A stretch of 64,000 nucleotides of DNA from assembly GCA_001940645.1 (NCBI GenBank), contig MDVS01000014.1, positions 62,001 to 126,000 of the forward strand. Direction: 5' to 3'. The DNA comes from Candidatus Heimdallarchaeota archaeon LC_3. Lineage in GTDB: Archaea > Asgardarchaeota > Heimdallarchaeia > Hodarchaeales > LC-3. Of the stretch, positions 1 through 10,222 are shown in pieces (the stretch's first letter is position 1; each line of letters starts with the position of its first letter). A model generated the notes under the pieces. The model saw nothing but the letters and a program-made list of their open reading frames with translations. It did not search any database and was not told the origin of the DNA. The translations under genes and the position numbers were made by a program.

Positions 1-301
1 TTTAAAAAATTTTCTAATTCAATGTAATTTGTAGGAACGCTTACTTTACTAAATTTACTAAATCCTAATTAAACTAAACACAATTTTACTCAATGATACT
101 CAATATTGATTTTAAATAATTCAAAAAAAGGTTTGATTCCCACTCTACTAGTAAATTTCATTTTTAATGAAACTTAGATAGCACGACATTGGGCCATTAC
201 GATTATACATTTATTAATAGGAATTTAATAATTAAAACTATAAATTATGCAAGCTAATATTTGGTCAGGATTGAATTAAAAAAAGTGATTTAACGTAATT
301 A
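1..301. other. Intergenic left edge, no gene seen
   Basis: This is AT-rich sequence downstream of the leftward pirin gene. I see no coding frame, tRNA or repeat in it. A T-arm-like string near 131-140 lacks a pairing stem and was not called as a tRNA. Confidence 0.6.
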
Positions 302-1162
302 TCATACTTCATGTTTTATAAATTCATTTTTCTGATATTCTTCAAAAGCAATTACCAATTCTTCTCTAGTATTCATTACTATTGGGCCATACCAGGCAAC
401 AGGTTCATTCAAAGGTTTTCCGGATATCAATAAATATTCTAATCCTTCTGAACCGGATTGAATGGTAACTATCTCACCATTTTCATATAAAACAAGATCG
501 TTAGTATTGACAAGTTCAGATCTTTCTGCATCAAAATAACCACTACCTTGAAAAGCATAAGCAAATACAGTATGATCAATTTCAAATGGAATTGTTATTG
601 AAGTGTTTTTTGGCATAGTTATGTGGTAATAAGTAGGCTTAATTGCAACGTCTTTCACAGGTCCTTTTTCTCCCTCAAACTCCCCACCAACTACTTTGAT
701 TTTAACTTTGTCTTTAGTTTCAATAACAGGGACATCATCTTTTGTTATATCTCTATATTTAGGTTTAGACATTTTTTGAACACGTGGTAAGTTCGCCCAA
801 AGTTGGAAACCAGCCATTCGCTTATCAGAGCTAAGTTGGGGCATTTCTTGGTGGATTATTCCAGAACCAGCAGACATCCATTGTAAATCACCAGATTCAA
901 TCACTCCTTTGTTTTTTAAACTGTCTTCGTGTTCTACTTTTCCATGCAACATATAGGTTATTGTTTCGATTCCCCTATGTGGGTGCATAGGAAATCCTGC
1001 CATATAATCGTCAGGATTATCAGTCCCAAAATTATCTAATAATAGGAAAGGATCAAGTAATGGAACTTCAGCATTTCCAAATGCTCTCCTTAATTTTACT
1101 CCGGCTCCATCTGAAGTTGGCTTACTTTCTAAAACTAACTTGATTTTTCGTTTTTGGGTCAT
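302..1162 (-). CDS. Pirin family cupin protein
   Basis: This 286-residue protein matches the pirin family, bicupin proteins that bind iron; some members act as quercetin dioxygenases and others as regulatory cofactors. The N-terminal cupin carries the family hallmark HPHRG at about residues 60-64, followed by a conserved EMP segment near 106 and the usual GFQLW(A)NLP stretch. The C-terminal half holds the second, more divergent cupin that ends around residue 250. The length is normal for pirins. It starts at ATG with only a weak ribosome binding site and stands alone, facing away from the next gene. The family is clear from the motifs, but the substrate cannot be read from sequence. Confidence 0.93.
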   Translation of the reverse strand: MTQKRKIKLVLESKPTSDGAGVKLRRAFGNAEVPLLDPFLLLDNFGTDNPDDYMAGFPMHPHRGIETITYMLHGKVEHEDSLKNKGVIESGDLQWMSAGSGIIHQEMPQLSSDKRMAGFQLWANLPRVQKMSKPKYRDITKDDVPVIETKDKVKIKVVGGEFEGEKGPVKDVAIKPTYYHITMPKNTSITIPFEIDHTVFAYAFQGSGYFDAERSELVNTNDLVLYENGEIVTIQSGSEGLEYLLISGKPLNEPVAWYGPIVMNTREELVIAFEEYQKNEFIKHEV

Positions 1163-1311
1163 AATAAATTACTTTCTGAGATAAGGATAGAGTACGATTA
1201 TTTAATTTGTTACCCTTTCCTACAAAATGTATATAATTATAGTAATTTTTCCAAATCAAAATTATAATATTATGAAAAAAACAAGAAAATATGATAAAGA
1301 GGTTGAAATAA

Positions 1312-2433
1312 TTGATTAAAGATTCAACTAATCGTGCTGCATTCTACATCGTAGGAACAGTTATATTAAGTATAGGATTAATCGCATTCTCATTATATAA
1401 TAACAATTTTTTTTCAGCATTGGAGACATTTCCAAGAACTGAAGAGCAAGAAACAACAATTTTTGCAACATTATTAGGAACACTGATGATTTTATATGGT
1501 TTGCTGTTATGGGTAATAGGTTTACTTTACCCCGGAGTATTGAGCTCAATAATATTACCGATTGATGAGGGTTTATCAAAAACATCAACAATATCAGCAA
1601 CAACTAAAGAAAGAATACAAAGATCATTTTTATGGATTAATATTGCTGTGTTAATTTTTATAAGTATAGTTCTACCATTTATTATTTATTTTTACTTAAT
1701 AGTGATTATGTTTTCAATACTGATTGCATTTTTTGTTTTCATTCTTCCAGGGATATTATTTCTGTTTTATGTTATCACTAATGACATTAGAATTCCATTT
1801 TATGCAGTTGGATTAATTTATTATTTAATCGTATTTATATTGATACTAATACTCTATTTCAGGACACAAAAGAGAATCAGAAATAGAGAACTGAAAATAT
1901 CAACAGTCTTGATCTTTCACTATCCATTATTAATAATGACGGTTACTGCTTTGATTTCAGGAATTACATTATTTCTTTTGGATCTTTATGACAGAATTGC
2001 GGGGGGATTTTCAATAAATCAAAATAACCAGACAATTGTATATACTTACTATAACAATCCAAAAATAGACCAAGAATTAGCTCTAGAAAGAGTACTCAAT
2101 GCATTATCCTCTGAAGTTTTTATTTATATAGGCGGATTATTTCTTGTACTAATAGCATTAATGTTAATTTACAATTTTTTTGGTTTATTACATGTTCGGG
2201 TTGAGGAAAACAGGGAAAAAGTAGAAAAATTTAATGAACGAATTTCAAGAGATTATTCTTTTGCTCAATCCTCTACATTTTCTTTGGATTCTACTTCATT
2301 TGATAATTTTGATTCTGGCTCTGAACCCGAACCATCTAAGGAATTATATGAGGAAAAATGCTGGAATTGTAATTCATACATGCCCCCACAAGATAATTAT
2401 TGTTTAACATGTGGAGTGAAATCAAAAAAATAA
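1312..2433 (+). CDS. Multi-pass membrane protein with C-terminal zinc ribbon
   Basis: The 373-residue protein has about six to seven hydrophobic segments between residues 10 and 290, then a hydrophilic tail rich in Ser and acidic residues, and ends in a double CxxC zinc ribbon (CWNC then CLTCG). The start is TTG at 1312. A GAGGT element at 1299-1303 sits 8 nt upstream, and the nearby ATG at 1291 runs into a stop after six codons. No enzymatic family is recognisable. The plan of membrane domain plus C-terminal zinc ribbon recurs in this window (9166-9744 and 37613-38077), so it may be a lineage-specific family of membrane proteins that bind partners through the ribbon. Function is unknown. Confidence 0.75.
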   Translation: MIKDSTNRAAFYIVGTVILSIGLIAFSLYNNNFFSALETFPRTEEQETTIFATLLGTLMILYGLLLWVIGLLYPGVLSSIILPIDEGLSKTSTISATTKERIQRSFLWINIAVLIFISIVLPFIIYFYLIVIMFSILIAFFVFILPGILFLFYVITNDIRIPFYAVGLIYYLIVFILILILYFRTQKRIRNRELKISTVLIFHYPLLIMTVTALISGITLFLLDLYDRIAGGFSINQNNQTIVYTYYNNPKIDQELALERVLNALSSEVFIYIGGLFLVLIALMLIYNFFGLLHVRVEENREKVEKFNERISRDYSFAQSSTFSLDSTSFDNFDSGSEPEPSKELYEEKCWNCNSYMPPQDNYCLTCGVKSKK

Positions 2434-2654
2434 CAAATGAAGAATCTGATTCCACTTGTTTTCGCTGGAATAATGGAATATAATTTTCTTATTTTGCTCA
2501 TAATCTAACAGAATATTAAAGACAAGCATGAATTTTTTTAGTATATTCCCAACACTTTTTCCTTAATGTTAAGACAATTCTGAGAGACCTATTACTAATT
2601 TTACTAATTACTTAATATCTAATTGTTATATTAGGGCTACCTAGTACAAAGATA

Positions 2655-2665
2655 TTTATATAAAG
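2655..2665 (+). promoter_or_regulatory. TATA-box-like element
   Basis: TTTATATAAAG is a good archaeal TATA-box candidate. Transcription starting about 25 nt downstream would give a leader of roughly 210 nt before the ATG at 2906. AT-rich background makes such matches common, so this is only a candidate. Confidence 0.3.
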
Positions 2666-2781
2666 AAAAATCCGACAAAAGGGTACTATATGAATTTGAT
2701 TAGTTACTCTGATTAAGTCCTAAAACAAACTAATGTTCATTTTACTTAAAATAAGATCAAAAATTCTTTTATTTACTTAAA

Positions 2782-2801
2782 AAAGAATACGTAGATTCTT
2801 T
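2782..2801. promoter_or_regulatory. Inverted repeat AAAGAAT-N6-ATTCTTT
   Basis: Two perfect 7-bp arms flank a 6-nt spacer (ACGTAG) 105-124 nt upstream of the surface-protein ATG. It could be an operator or a leader hairpin. Confidence 0.3.
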
Positions 2802-2826
2802 CATTACGAAAATACGTTCGTTTCAG

Positions 2827-2838
2827 TAGATATATCTA
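2827..2838. promoter_or_regulatory. Perfect 12-bp palindrome TAGATATATCTA
   Basis: The palindrome contains a TATA-like core and lies 68-79 nt upstream of the ATG at 2906. It could be a second promoter element overlapped by a dimeric regulator site. This rests on sequence symmetry only. Confidence 0.25.
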
Positions 2839-2905
2839 TTCCTTTCATCCTATTTCTTCATATAGAAAAATATTGATAGAAAAAAACAAGGATGATGATT
2901 TTTAA

Positions 2906-5900
2906 ATGGTTGTTTTGAATAAAAAAATAATATTTTCTTTATTTATTGTTTTTACATTAATTTTTCCCTTAGCAGTGATATCAAACGATTTTAAAGAGTT
3001 TAATATAAATGAATCAAATATTTTAGTTAGCAATGTTAATAATAAAGATTCTTCTATTGATAAATCTGAAAAACTATCACAATCTACTCAAGTAAAAGCA
3101 ATCACTTGGGATACTTTTCAGGGATTATCAAATGAGCTTATTGTATCTACCAGCACTAGTTGGGAATTTGGTCCAACCCCATCGTATACATTAACTTATG
3201 AAAATGGGACTCCTATTGGATTAGAGGATGCAGCACAAACTGGAGTTAATAATAAATGGGTTGTTGATCTCAAAATTCCTTTAGATGCTCTAGCTGGAGA
3301 AGGCTATGGCCTTGGAGGATTTCAGTTATCTTATGTGACTCAAGATCGTTCTTATACTTATGGTGGATTTTATGGATATTCGAATATTACATATGATCTT
3401 CCACCATTCAGCTTTGTACCAGGATGGTTTTCGTTGTTAATGGAGTCCAATACTTCTGATCCAACTCCATCTCCAACTCCATCTGAATTCTATATTTTCG
3501 ATGATACCCAAAGAAGTATTAGCTTCAATACTACCTCTAATTCTTGGGATTTACATATAGTAGGATATTTGGATCCAGTAATTCCTCAAGGGAGATGGCA
3601 AATATCATTATTCATTATGGATGAAAATTTTAGCCCAGTTTCCTTTGGTTACCACGCATATCAAATCTCTCCACCTTATAGAGACTTTTTCATTGGATCT
3701 GTAGCGGATATTGAATTTGGTGGATTTGAAGGATATAAAACATCAATAACCGATAATGATGGTAAAATTTTGGGTTCTGTGACACGTGATGTCCCATTCA
3801 ATGTTAATTTAAACATTTCCTCTTATAACGACTTAGAGTATGCAATATTTGCCCTAGATTTACCTTATTATTATGAGGAATATCTCAGCGTCGCTGAAAC
3901 TTATCCAAAGACAACAAATTTTGATTCGGGTTGGGTTTATAACAGCATATTAGGGTATTATCAGTGGATGACAGGAATTGAGGGTTCTATTACGAAAGAT
4001 GTTTATGAAATGAGAGAAATTTTTGTTCCTTTTGATGCTCCTCGAGATAGAGAAATAAATGGTTTCTGGGGAGAAGAAAAATTACTACTTATTGTGTACC
4101 CGAATAGAACTGTTAATCAAATTGTTTCAAAAATTGGTTTCCAATACTGGAATGATATTTTACAAAAAAATGAATTATTCGTTAGAGACATCACCACAAA
4201 TTTGACAGACAATCTCGTCGTTTATAACGGTGGTTCTTACCAATATAATGCTGGAACAGGTAGAACCTCCATTTTATTTAATCTTACAGTTATCGATAAG
4301 GTTCCTAAGGGTATTTTCCTACATTATGATGTTTATGTCTATGATGTATTCGGGAATTCTATTAATCAACTTGAAAATGACCAAATGAAAATCGGAATAG
4401 AGGCTCGTATTGCAAACACTAGATTGTTTACATCAAGTGGAGAAATAACAAGAGAAACACTCACAGTTCAAGAAAGTGAATCTTTTAGAGTTGTCTCCGA
4501 ATTAAAGGGAGAATATCCCGATACGACGGATCTTCAAGCTGTCAGTCTTTCTTTAAACGGATGGGAAGAATTTTGGAATGAGACTTATAACCAATATTCT
4601 TTCATAGAGCTCATTACCCGGTATGACTTCATAAAAAATGAAATTAATGTGGTAGCGTATAACAGTACTGAAAGAACCCACTTGGTATACGGTGAATATA
4701 TAGATTGGGAAGAAGTTGAGTACACAGGATATCATTGGAATTATACTGGAACTGTTCCTGTATGGGAATATGGTCCATACTTGGTATGGGAAGAAGTTAC
4801 AAGAACTGGGTTGCATTGGACACACCAATTTTATGATCGAGTCACTGGTGAATGGATCGATGATTGGATAGGTTTTAGAAGTCCATCAAATCTCATTGGA
4901 GACAATAATTCTAATCTTCTTGATATCTTATCCCGTTCTGTTACTTTTTTGTATGGGAAACTCATTTTTGATATGAATATTTCCATTACAGGAAACACTC
5001 CCGAATTATATTATAATTTTGAAGTTAAATTTGAAAAATATGAGTTCAGTGAAGACTATGACGGAACTTATGGTTCCCAAGTGTCAACAATCTGGTTAGA
5101 AGATCAAGTTCCAAGAATAAACGTCGGTGGAGAAGATATTCATGTTGATTTACTTGATTATCCTCTTTATTTGGAATATAATTCTCAAAATTACTTAATC
5201 AAGGAAGATCCATACATTATGATTAATGATGAGATTGAATTAATTCAAACTTTTCAAGACTACGATTTTTATTATCAAAAATCAAGAGAATTCTTAGTAA
5301 AAGGAAGTTGGAATCCAAGTACTGATGAATATGAACGTTATTACACCTTATTAAATGGAACTAAGATAGTAATAAAAGAAACTACTGGTTCTACCATTTA
5401 TACCCTTGAATTCAATGCTTCATTAGTCAATGGAACTGATTTAGAATATTTAAATGAGACTATTATTGATACTTTTTCCCGGTATGCAACAATTTATTGG
5501 GATGAAATTCTATTTAGTGATATTTATACTTTCAAACTGGTAAATGGATCTGTTTTACGGATTATAACAGACCAAATAATACAATCAGAATATTGGGAAA
5601 GTCAAGATAAATACAATCAAACTGCGTATAATATACTAAGCGAAACTTCATTCTTGTTAGATGATTATAATAACTACTTGCCTTTATATCTCTTTAACGT
5701 TACTACCGGTAATTATGAACTAGTTTGGAATTTTCAAGTTCAAAACGAATATACAGATTGGGAATCAGAAACAGGTCTACGTTATGTAATAGATGCTGTT
5801 ACTGGTGAACGATATTACATTTATAAAAATACTACATGGTATGAATCAGGTGTGGAAATTGATTGTGAAGGCATAAACGATGTTTATTATTGTTTTGCTC

Positions 5901-8900
5901 CTAGGTATATAATAAATATAAGTGGATTTAATTATACATTATATGAAGGATTATATGTTGATAAAATTTTTACAATTACCTTACCTGATTTTGGATTAAT
6001 TAATGTTAGTGAGAAATACACTCTTCCCCTATTCATAGTGAAAGATTCACCCCAAATTATAATGTTACCCACAGAAACAATGCCAGCAAAATATAGTTGG
6101 GAATTAGATAGCACTACGTCCAATTTCGGAGTAGTTCCTACTATAAAGTCAGTAAATATATCAGGAGAACTTGTTTATCTAAATCAATCAGGTAATAATT
6201 GGGAATTACGTCTTGCTAGTGACGAATCTTTGTTTGATATTGTACCGTTTGATGCTGTTAAAAAAGACAAACTTTTACCCAGAATTGAAGCTCAGGATTA
6301 TTGGAACTCAAGAGAGACTGGCTTTTATATTCAATATGGAAAGTTAAGTTTCCAATATAATGTTGATAATGAATTTCAGGATGCTTTTTCTGCTAAAACT
6401 AGTTTAAACTCTCAAGGTGAATATGAACCGTGGTTCCTTTATAATGATACAGGAACTTACGAGTATGTTATTAATCATACTACATTAGAAGAAATTCGAG
6501 TAGAAAATACTGAAGCAATTGGATTATGGAAAGTATTGATTAATAATACTTCAATAATATATACTTCCGATAATTCAATTTACCGCCATGTATCCGATGA
6601 ATTTCCTCCCTTTAATTTTCTCTATTATGAAATACGAGCATACAATGACACAATTTTTACATTTGGAAATTTAGATGATTTCGAATATCTTGGAGAATAT
6701 CATTATTATCCTTTAAATGCATCTTATGCTGGTGATCCTCTCGCAATATATGATCTTGATGGAATCAATGTTCGATTAGGTGATTATAATTTCTACTCCC
6801 AAAATATTTATTTAGCCAATATTAGTAATCAAATCGTTGAATTAGAATATAACAATGATTGGTTACCGGTCATATCTGTCCCATATCAAGGTGTGAATCG
6901 AACAGTTTCATACGAAGTCGAACCAATTTTAACACGGATATCTCATGAAGGATACAAATTTAGATACAGATATGAATCTGATTGGGATATTAATCTACAG
7001 ACAAGTGTGGGGTCTATTGTTATTGGCAATCCTAAATCTAATATGTGGGGTTATGAAATCTGGACAGTAAATCCTGACAATGGAGCTTTGGACGTTGATG
7101 GTGAATTATCCACAACTAATGATCAGTATTTCGTAAGAAGAATTTACCAAACTACCAATGAATTTAACAAGGAATACTCCCACATGAAAGTTGATCTATT
7201 TTGGGATCCAGATACTACCTTATTCGATAATGAGTATAATTTGAGTAGTATTATGGGAATTAGTAGACTAAACTATAGTTTGCAATGGTCAGAAACATTT
7301 ATTTGGTATTATGCGGAGAATTTCACCCTTATTTCTGACGCTACTTTAGCTAATTTACAAACAATCATGCTTAGTGGTGATTATTCTGCTCCTGGATACT
7401 GGAGTGTAGCATGGATGCTCCGGAATCAAACTTGGGAAGATATTATTGCCGAAGCTGAGGAAAATGGATGGGATTGGTTAACTAGCAACAATCAATCTTA
7501 TACGTGGTTAGATTTCGGTTTTAACCAGACGTATTATACATTTTCTGATGAATCAGGATCAGATACCTGGATATTTAATCAGTTAATCACAAGTTGGTCA
7601 GGGTTATGGTTATACGACGATTCTAATTTAGACGGTAAAATTGATTTTAATCAAGGAGAAATTTCTCATACCTTTATACCAAATGATATTGAATCGCTTG
7701 TTTTCACCAGTCCTGGAATTGCCTTTGATAATGCTCATGATTCTGGTAACATTATTTTATCAGGTGATGATCCTGATTTTGATACCACAATTGATTTTGG
7801 GATTCAGTTTGTTAATGTTACTGGAAAAACTTATCCCGTAATAACAGATGTTTTTGGGAACTGGGCGTCCTACTGGGACTGGCACTCTACTGGTATTACA
7901 GGCACTGGATATAATGGTTTTGCATACAGACCATCTAACGTTTCTATTGATGAAATTGATTTTCAGATGCATTTTGAAGTTTTATCATTTCCAGGAAAAA
8001 ATAATGCTATTGCAAACCTAAAAATCGATCAAACTATTGGAAACTGGGATGTTGATGCTGTCGGTGCACGAAAGAATTTAGAAAATTATTCATTAGCGAT
8101 AAGTAATTTAGTATTATTATCATCCTCATCTTCATTCCAAATGTCTGATACAACGGGATCATCAGTCGGAAACGACGAAACAATTGCATCAGATTCATTT
8201 ATATTCGAAACTGCTAAAGGTACTAAGTTTGCTTCAGCTTTTCTCAAAAATGATTATTTATGGACAAAAAATCCGCACTTAGAAGCGAGTACAACTTCTA
8301 ATACGTTGCCCATCGGCCAGTTTCAAGCTATTTATGAGTCTGAGGATGAGCAATCATCTGTAGGATTTAAAATTAATGTTGAAATGTACTTTTTAGCAAT
8401 CGGATTTCCCAAGTGGGATGGATTTAAAGTATTTCAGGATCCTGTGTATTCAGCTTATGCAGCAGTTGCTGGTTCAGCAGCATCAACTTTCGCCCCTACG
8501 ATAACAGAAAGCCCTGCATTGACTAACATTGAGGTAGACGAAGGAACGACAGTTATTCTTTCTTGGGTTGCTACAGATGATGATCCTGATTATTATGAAG
8601 TTCTGGATCAAAATAATAATGTTATAGCATATGGATCTTGGTTGAGTGGGATACCAGTCGAGGTATCGATTGTTATTATTTCAGGAACGAACACTTATTT
8701 TATTGCTTTTTATGATCAACTAGGGTGTAGTGTACAATCTGGGCTTATTACCTGTACAGGATTGATTCTATCAACTACAAGCTCTACTTCTTTAACAACT
8801 ACTCCAACAACGACTTCTGGAACAGTAACAGTTTCTCGTACTTCTGAAAAACCAAAAGATACGGGAATACCAGGTTTCACTATTGGAACTGTATTAGTAA

Positions 8901-8956
8901 CAGTTATTTCTTGCCTATTAGTGATTCTGGTAAGAAAAAAACTCCGAAATAACTAA
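2906..8956 (+). CDS. Giant surface-anchored beta-rich protein with Ig-like domain and GF-type C-terminal anchor
   Basis: This 2016-residue protein begins with a signal peptide (about residues 1-26, hydrophobic core IIFSLFIVFTLIF). A very long extracellular part follows, rich in Tyr, Trp, Asn and Thr, with many N-x-S/T sequons. Two similar segments, GEYIDWEEVEYTGYHW and GPYLVWEEVTRTGLHW, lie near residues 595-640. At about residues 1865-1950 there is an Ig-like domain with the pattern LSWVATDDDPD...GSWLSGIPV, resembling domains repeated in Asgard surface proteins. A Ser/Thr linker (about 1955-1975) leads to IPGF, a transmembrane helix and a KK/R tail, like PGF-CTERM/Heimdall-CTERM sorting signals. 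GGATGAT at 2890-2896 precedes the ATG. It is probably an S-layer-associated or adhesive glycoprotein; no catalytic domain was recognised. Confidence 0.85.
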   Translation: MVVLNKKIIFSLFIVFTLIFPLAVISNDFKEFNINESNILVSNVNNKDSSIDKSEKLSQSTQVKAITWDTFQGLSNELIVSTSTSWEFGPTPSYTLTYENGTPIGLEDAAQTGVNNKWVVDLKIPLDALAGEGYGLGGFQLSYVTQDRSYTYGGFYGYSNITYDLPPFSFVPGWFSLLMESNTSDPTPSPTPSEFYIFDDTQRSISFNTTSNSWDLHIVGYLDPVIPQGRWQISLFIMDENFSPVSFGYHAYQISPPYRDFFIGSVADIEFGGFEGYKTSITDNDGKILGSVTRDVPFNVNLNISSYNDLEYAIFALDLPYYYEEYLSVAETYPKTTNFDSGWVYNSILGYYQWMTGIEGSITKDVYEMREIFVPFDAPRDREINGFWGEEKLLLIVYPNRTVNQIVSKIGFQYWNDILQKNELFVRDITTNLTDNLVVYNGGSYQYNAGTGRTSILFNLTVIDKVPKGIFLHYDVYVYDVFGNSINQLENDQMKIGIEARIANTRLFTSSGEITRETLTVQESESFRVVSELKGEYPDTTDLQAVSLSLNGWEEFWNETYNQYSFIELITRYDFIKNEINVVAYNSTERTHLVYGEYIDWEEVEYTGYHWNYTGTVPVWEYGPYLVWEEVTRTGLHWTHQFYDRVTGEWIDDWIGFRSPSNLIGDNNSNLLDILSRSVTFLYGKLIFDMNISITGNTPELYYNFEVKFEKYEFSEDYDGTYGSQVSTIWLEDQVPRINVGGEDIHVDLLDYPLYLEYNSQNYLIKEDPYIMINDEIELIQTFQDYDFYYQKSREFLVKGSWNPSTDEYERYYTLLNGTKIVIKETTGSTIYTLEFNASLVNGTDLEYLNETIIDTFSRYATIYWDEILFSDIYTFKLVNGSVLRIITDQIIQSEYWESQDKYNQTAYNILSETSFLLDDYNNYLPLYLFNVTTGNYELVWNFQVQNEYTDWESETGLRYVIDAVTGERYYIYKNTTWYESGVEIDCEGINDVYYCFAPRYIINISGFNYTLYEGLYVDKIFTITLPDFGLINVSEKYTLPLFIVKDSPQIIMLPTETMPAKYSWELDSTTSNFGVVPTIKSVNISGELVYLNQSGNNWELRLASDESLFDIVPFDAVKKDKLLPRIEAQDYWNSRETGFYIQYGKLSFQYNVDNEFQDAFSAKTSLNSQGEYEPWFLYNDTGTYEYVINHTTLEEIRVENTEAIGLWKVLINNTSIIYTSDNSIYRHVSDEFPPFNFLYYEIRAYNDTIFTFGNLDDFEYLGEYHYYPLNASYAGDPLAIYDLDGINVRLGDYNFYSQNIYLANISNQIVELEYNNDWLPVISVPYQGVNRTVSYEVEPILTRISHEGYKFRYRYESDWDINLQTSVGSIVIGNPKSNMWGYEIWTVNPDNGALDVDGELSTTNDQYFVRRIYQTTNEFNKEYSHMKVDLFWDPDTTLFDNEYNLSSIMGISRLNYSLQWSETFIWYYAENFTLISDATLANLQTIMLSGDYSAPGYWSVAWMLRNQTWEDIIAEAEENGWDWLTSNNQSYTWLDFGFNQTYYTFSDESGSDTWIFNQLITSWSGLWLYDDSNLDGKIDFNQGEISHTFIPNDIESLVFTSPGIAFDNAHDSGNIILSGDDPDFDTTIDFGIQFVNVTGKTYPVITDVFGNWASYWDWHSTGITGTGYNGFAYRPSNVSIDEIDFQMHFEVLSFPGKNNAIANLKIDQTIGNWDVDAVGARKNLENYSLAISNLVLLSSSSSFQMSDTTGSSVGNDETIASDSFIFETAKGTKFASAFLKNDYLWTKNPHLEASTTSNTLPIGQFQAIYESEDEQSSVGFKINVEMYFLAIGFPKWDGFKVFQDPVYSAYAAVAGSAASTFAPTITESPALTNIEVDEGTTVILSWVATDDDPDYYEVLDQNNNVIAYGSWLSGIPVEVSIVIISGTNTYFIAFYDQLGCSVQSGLITCTGLILSTTSSTSLTTTPTTTSGTVTVSRTSEKPKDTGIPGFTIGTVLVTVISCLLVILVRKKLRNN

Positions 8957-9006
8957 TTTTAGAGTTTCTCCTTATTTCAACTCTTTTTTTTTATATATTC
9001 TATAAA

Positions 9007-9135
9007 TTATTCAATATCTATTAAATCATTCAAATTTTCTGTGATTTTATTATTATAATCTGGGAATTGAATTGCTAGTTCTACAATATGATTTGGGTAG
9101 TGCTCTACACACCTCCCAAAAATTGAACAGATATT
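9007..9135 (-). pseudogene. Possible short coding remnant without a start codon
   Basis: On the minus strand an open frame reads GRCVEHYPNHIVELAIQF and continues to LIDIE before a TAA at 9007-9009. A TGA closes the frame at 9136-9138 and no ATG, GTG or TTG opens it. The composition looks protein-like, but about 42 codons is short enough to be chance. Confidence 0.2.
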
Positions 9136-9165
9136 TCAAGGTTAATTTATAAAATGAGGAGATAT

Positions 9166-9744
9166 CTAAAGTTTCGATCCACAGCTTTCACAGAAAATTG
9201 ACCCAGTGTCGATCTGATACCCACAATACTGACAATAACTTTTTCCTTTTGGTAACGGTTCTTTAATCGTTCGAGGTGGAGGAGTATATTCTTCTGATTG
9301 AGCGTAATCCACTGATTCACCTAGTCGAATTTCTCCTGTTGATGGATTAAAACGATATCGAATCAATTCTTTATTTCGTAAATCTAGAAGGATTTTTAAT
9401 ATATTACCAGGACGAATACCGATTTCAAGAGATAAATCTTCTAATTTATAGGTTCCTTTGTTTCTTCTTTCACGAATGGCGTTTTTAACAGCTATTTGAT
9501 AATTTCTATTTGTATAAAATTGGTTGAATACTCCGAGCATTATAAAAAATCCGGGAATAAACATCCAAAATCCCCAAGTATGTAAACTCATGAATGTATC
9601 AGTGTATCCAAATGTGAGCATTAAAGCAGAAATTGTTGCAACTCCCAGAAATATCAAACTTAATACTAAACCACCGATTACGGCCTCATATTTACCTTTT
9701 GAATAATAACGCTGGATTATACCTCTTGATTCCAATATAATCAC
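9166..9744 (-). CDS. Two-helix membrane protein with winged-helix-like middle and zinc ribbon
   Basis: The 192-residue protein has two transmembrane helices (about residues 20-45 and 52-75). A middle segment (about 90-140) looks like a small winged helix, with a helix-turn pattern LEDLSLEIGIRPGNILKILL followed by a basic strand. A C-terminal zinc ribbon (CQYCG then CESCG) ends the protein. I know no named family. The arrangement suggests a membrane-tethered DNA- or partner-binding protein, which is inference. It is a single gene, with an unassigned gap on one side and a decayed protease fragment beyond its start. Confidence 0.75.
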   Translation of the reverse strand: MIILESRGIIQRYYSKGKYEAVIGGLVLSLIFLGVATISALMLTFGYTDTFMSLHTWGFWMFIPGFFIMLGVFNQFYTNRNYQIAVKNAIRERRNKGTYKLEDLSLEIGIRPGNILKILLDLRNKELIRYRFNPSTGEIRLGESVDYAQSEEYTPPPRTIKEPLPKGKSYCQYCGYQIDTGSIFCESCGSKL

Positions 9745-9917
9745 CGAAATCGTAAAATGGATGATCGAATTATATATATTGTCTTAAAAGTAGGTAGTCC
9801 TATAAATTTGTTGAAACATCTGTTTTAAGCCTTGCTATCAAAGATTCTTATGCAAATTTTCCAAAAATCAAAGATCCTACATTGCAGAGGTATTAATTTG
9901 AATGAATCGGTTAATTA

Positions 9918-10148
9918 ATAAATAAAAACTTTCTTGATAAATATCAATTAATAATATTTTTTGTCCTTGCTTACGCAATTGGATGGGTAATATCTATTCC
10001 AATGCTTCTAGATCTTTTACCTGCTTCTTTAGGAATTATTGCAGCCTCTAGTGCAGGTATATCTGGTTTAATCATTATTTCACTTACTGGATGGAAAGAA
10101 GGATTAAAAACACTCTTTACCTTATTATTAAATGATTTAACTTATTGA
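9918..10148 (+). pseudogene. Remnant of a CPBP (CAAX-type) intramembrane protease N-terminus
   Basis: A 76-codon open frame reads FVLAYAIGWVISIPMLLDLL, then an Ala/Ser/Gly-rich helix and LTGWKEGLKTLF, and stops at TGA 10146-10148. This matches the start of CPBP family membrane proteases, where a first helix, a Pro-containing turn and a T-x-G-K-x-G-L motif recur. The catalytic EE/H helices that should follow are absent. No start codon opens the frame: an ATG at 9902 is in another frame and stops after seven codons. I read it as a truncated and frameshifted remnant. Confidence 0.5.
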
Positions 10149-10222
10149 ATTTTCCTCTGTTTTTCTAAATTAATACTCTTTTTACTTAGAAGGGATATCT
10201 ATACTATATATGTAATATTTTA

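Larger units (their letters stand above)
2434..2905. other. Long intergenic region upstream of the giant surface-protein gene
   Basis: No coding frame is supported here. The region contains a TATA-like element and two inverted repeats, listed separately, and may be a long promoter and leader for the surface-protein gene. Confidence 0.4.

Noticed and set aside
131..140. GTTTGATTCC as a tRNA T-loop
   Set aside because: There are no pairing arms on either side.
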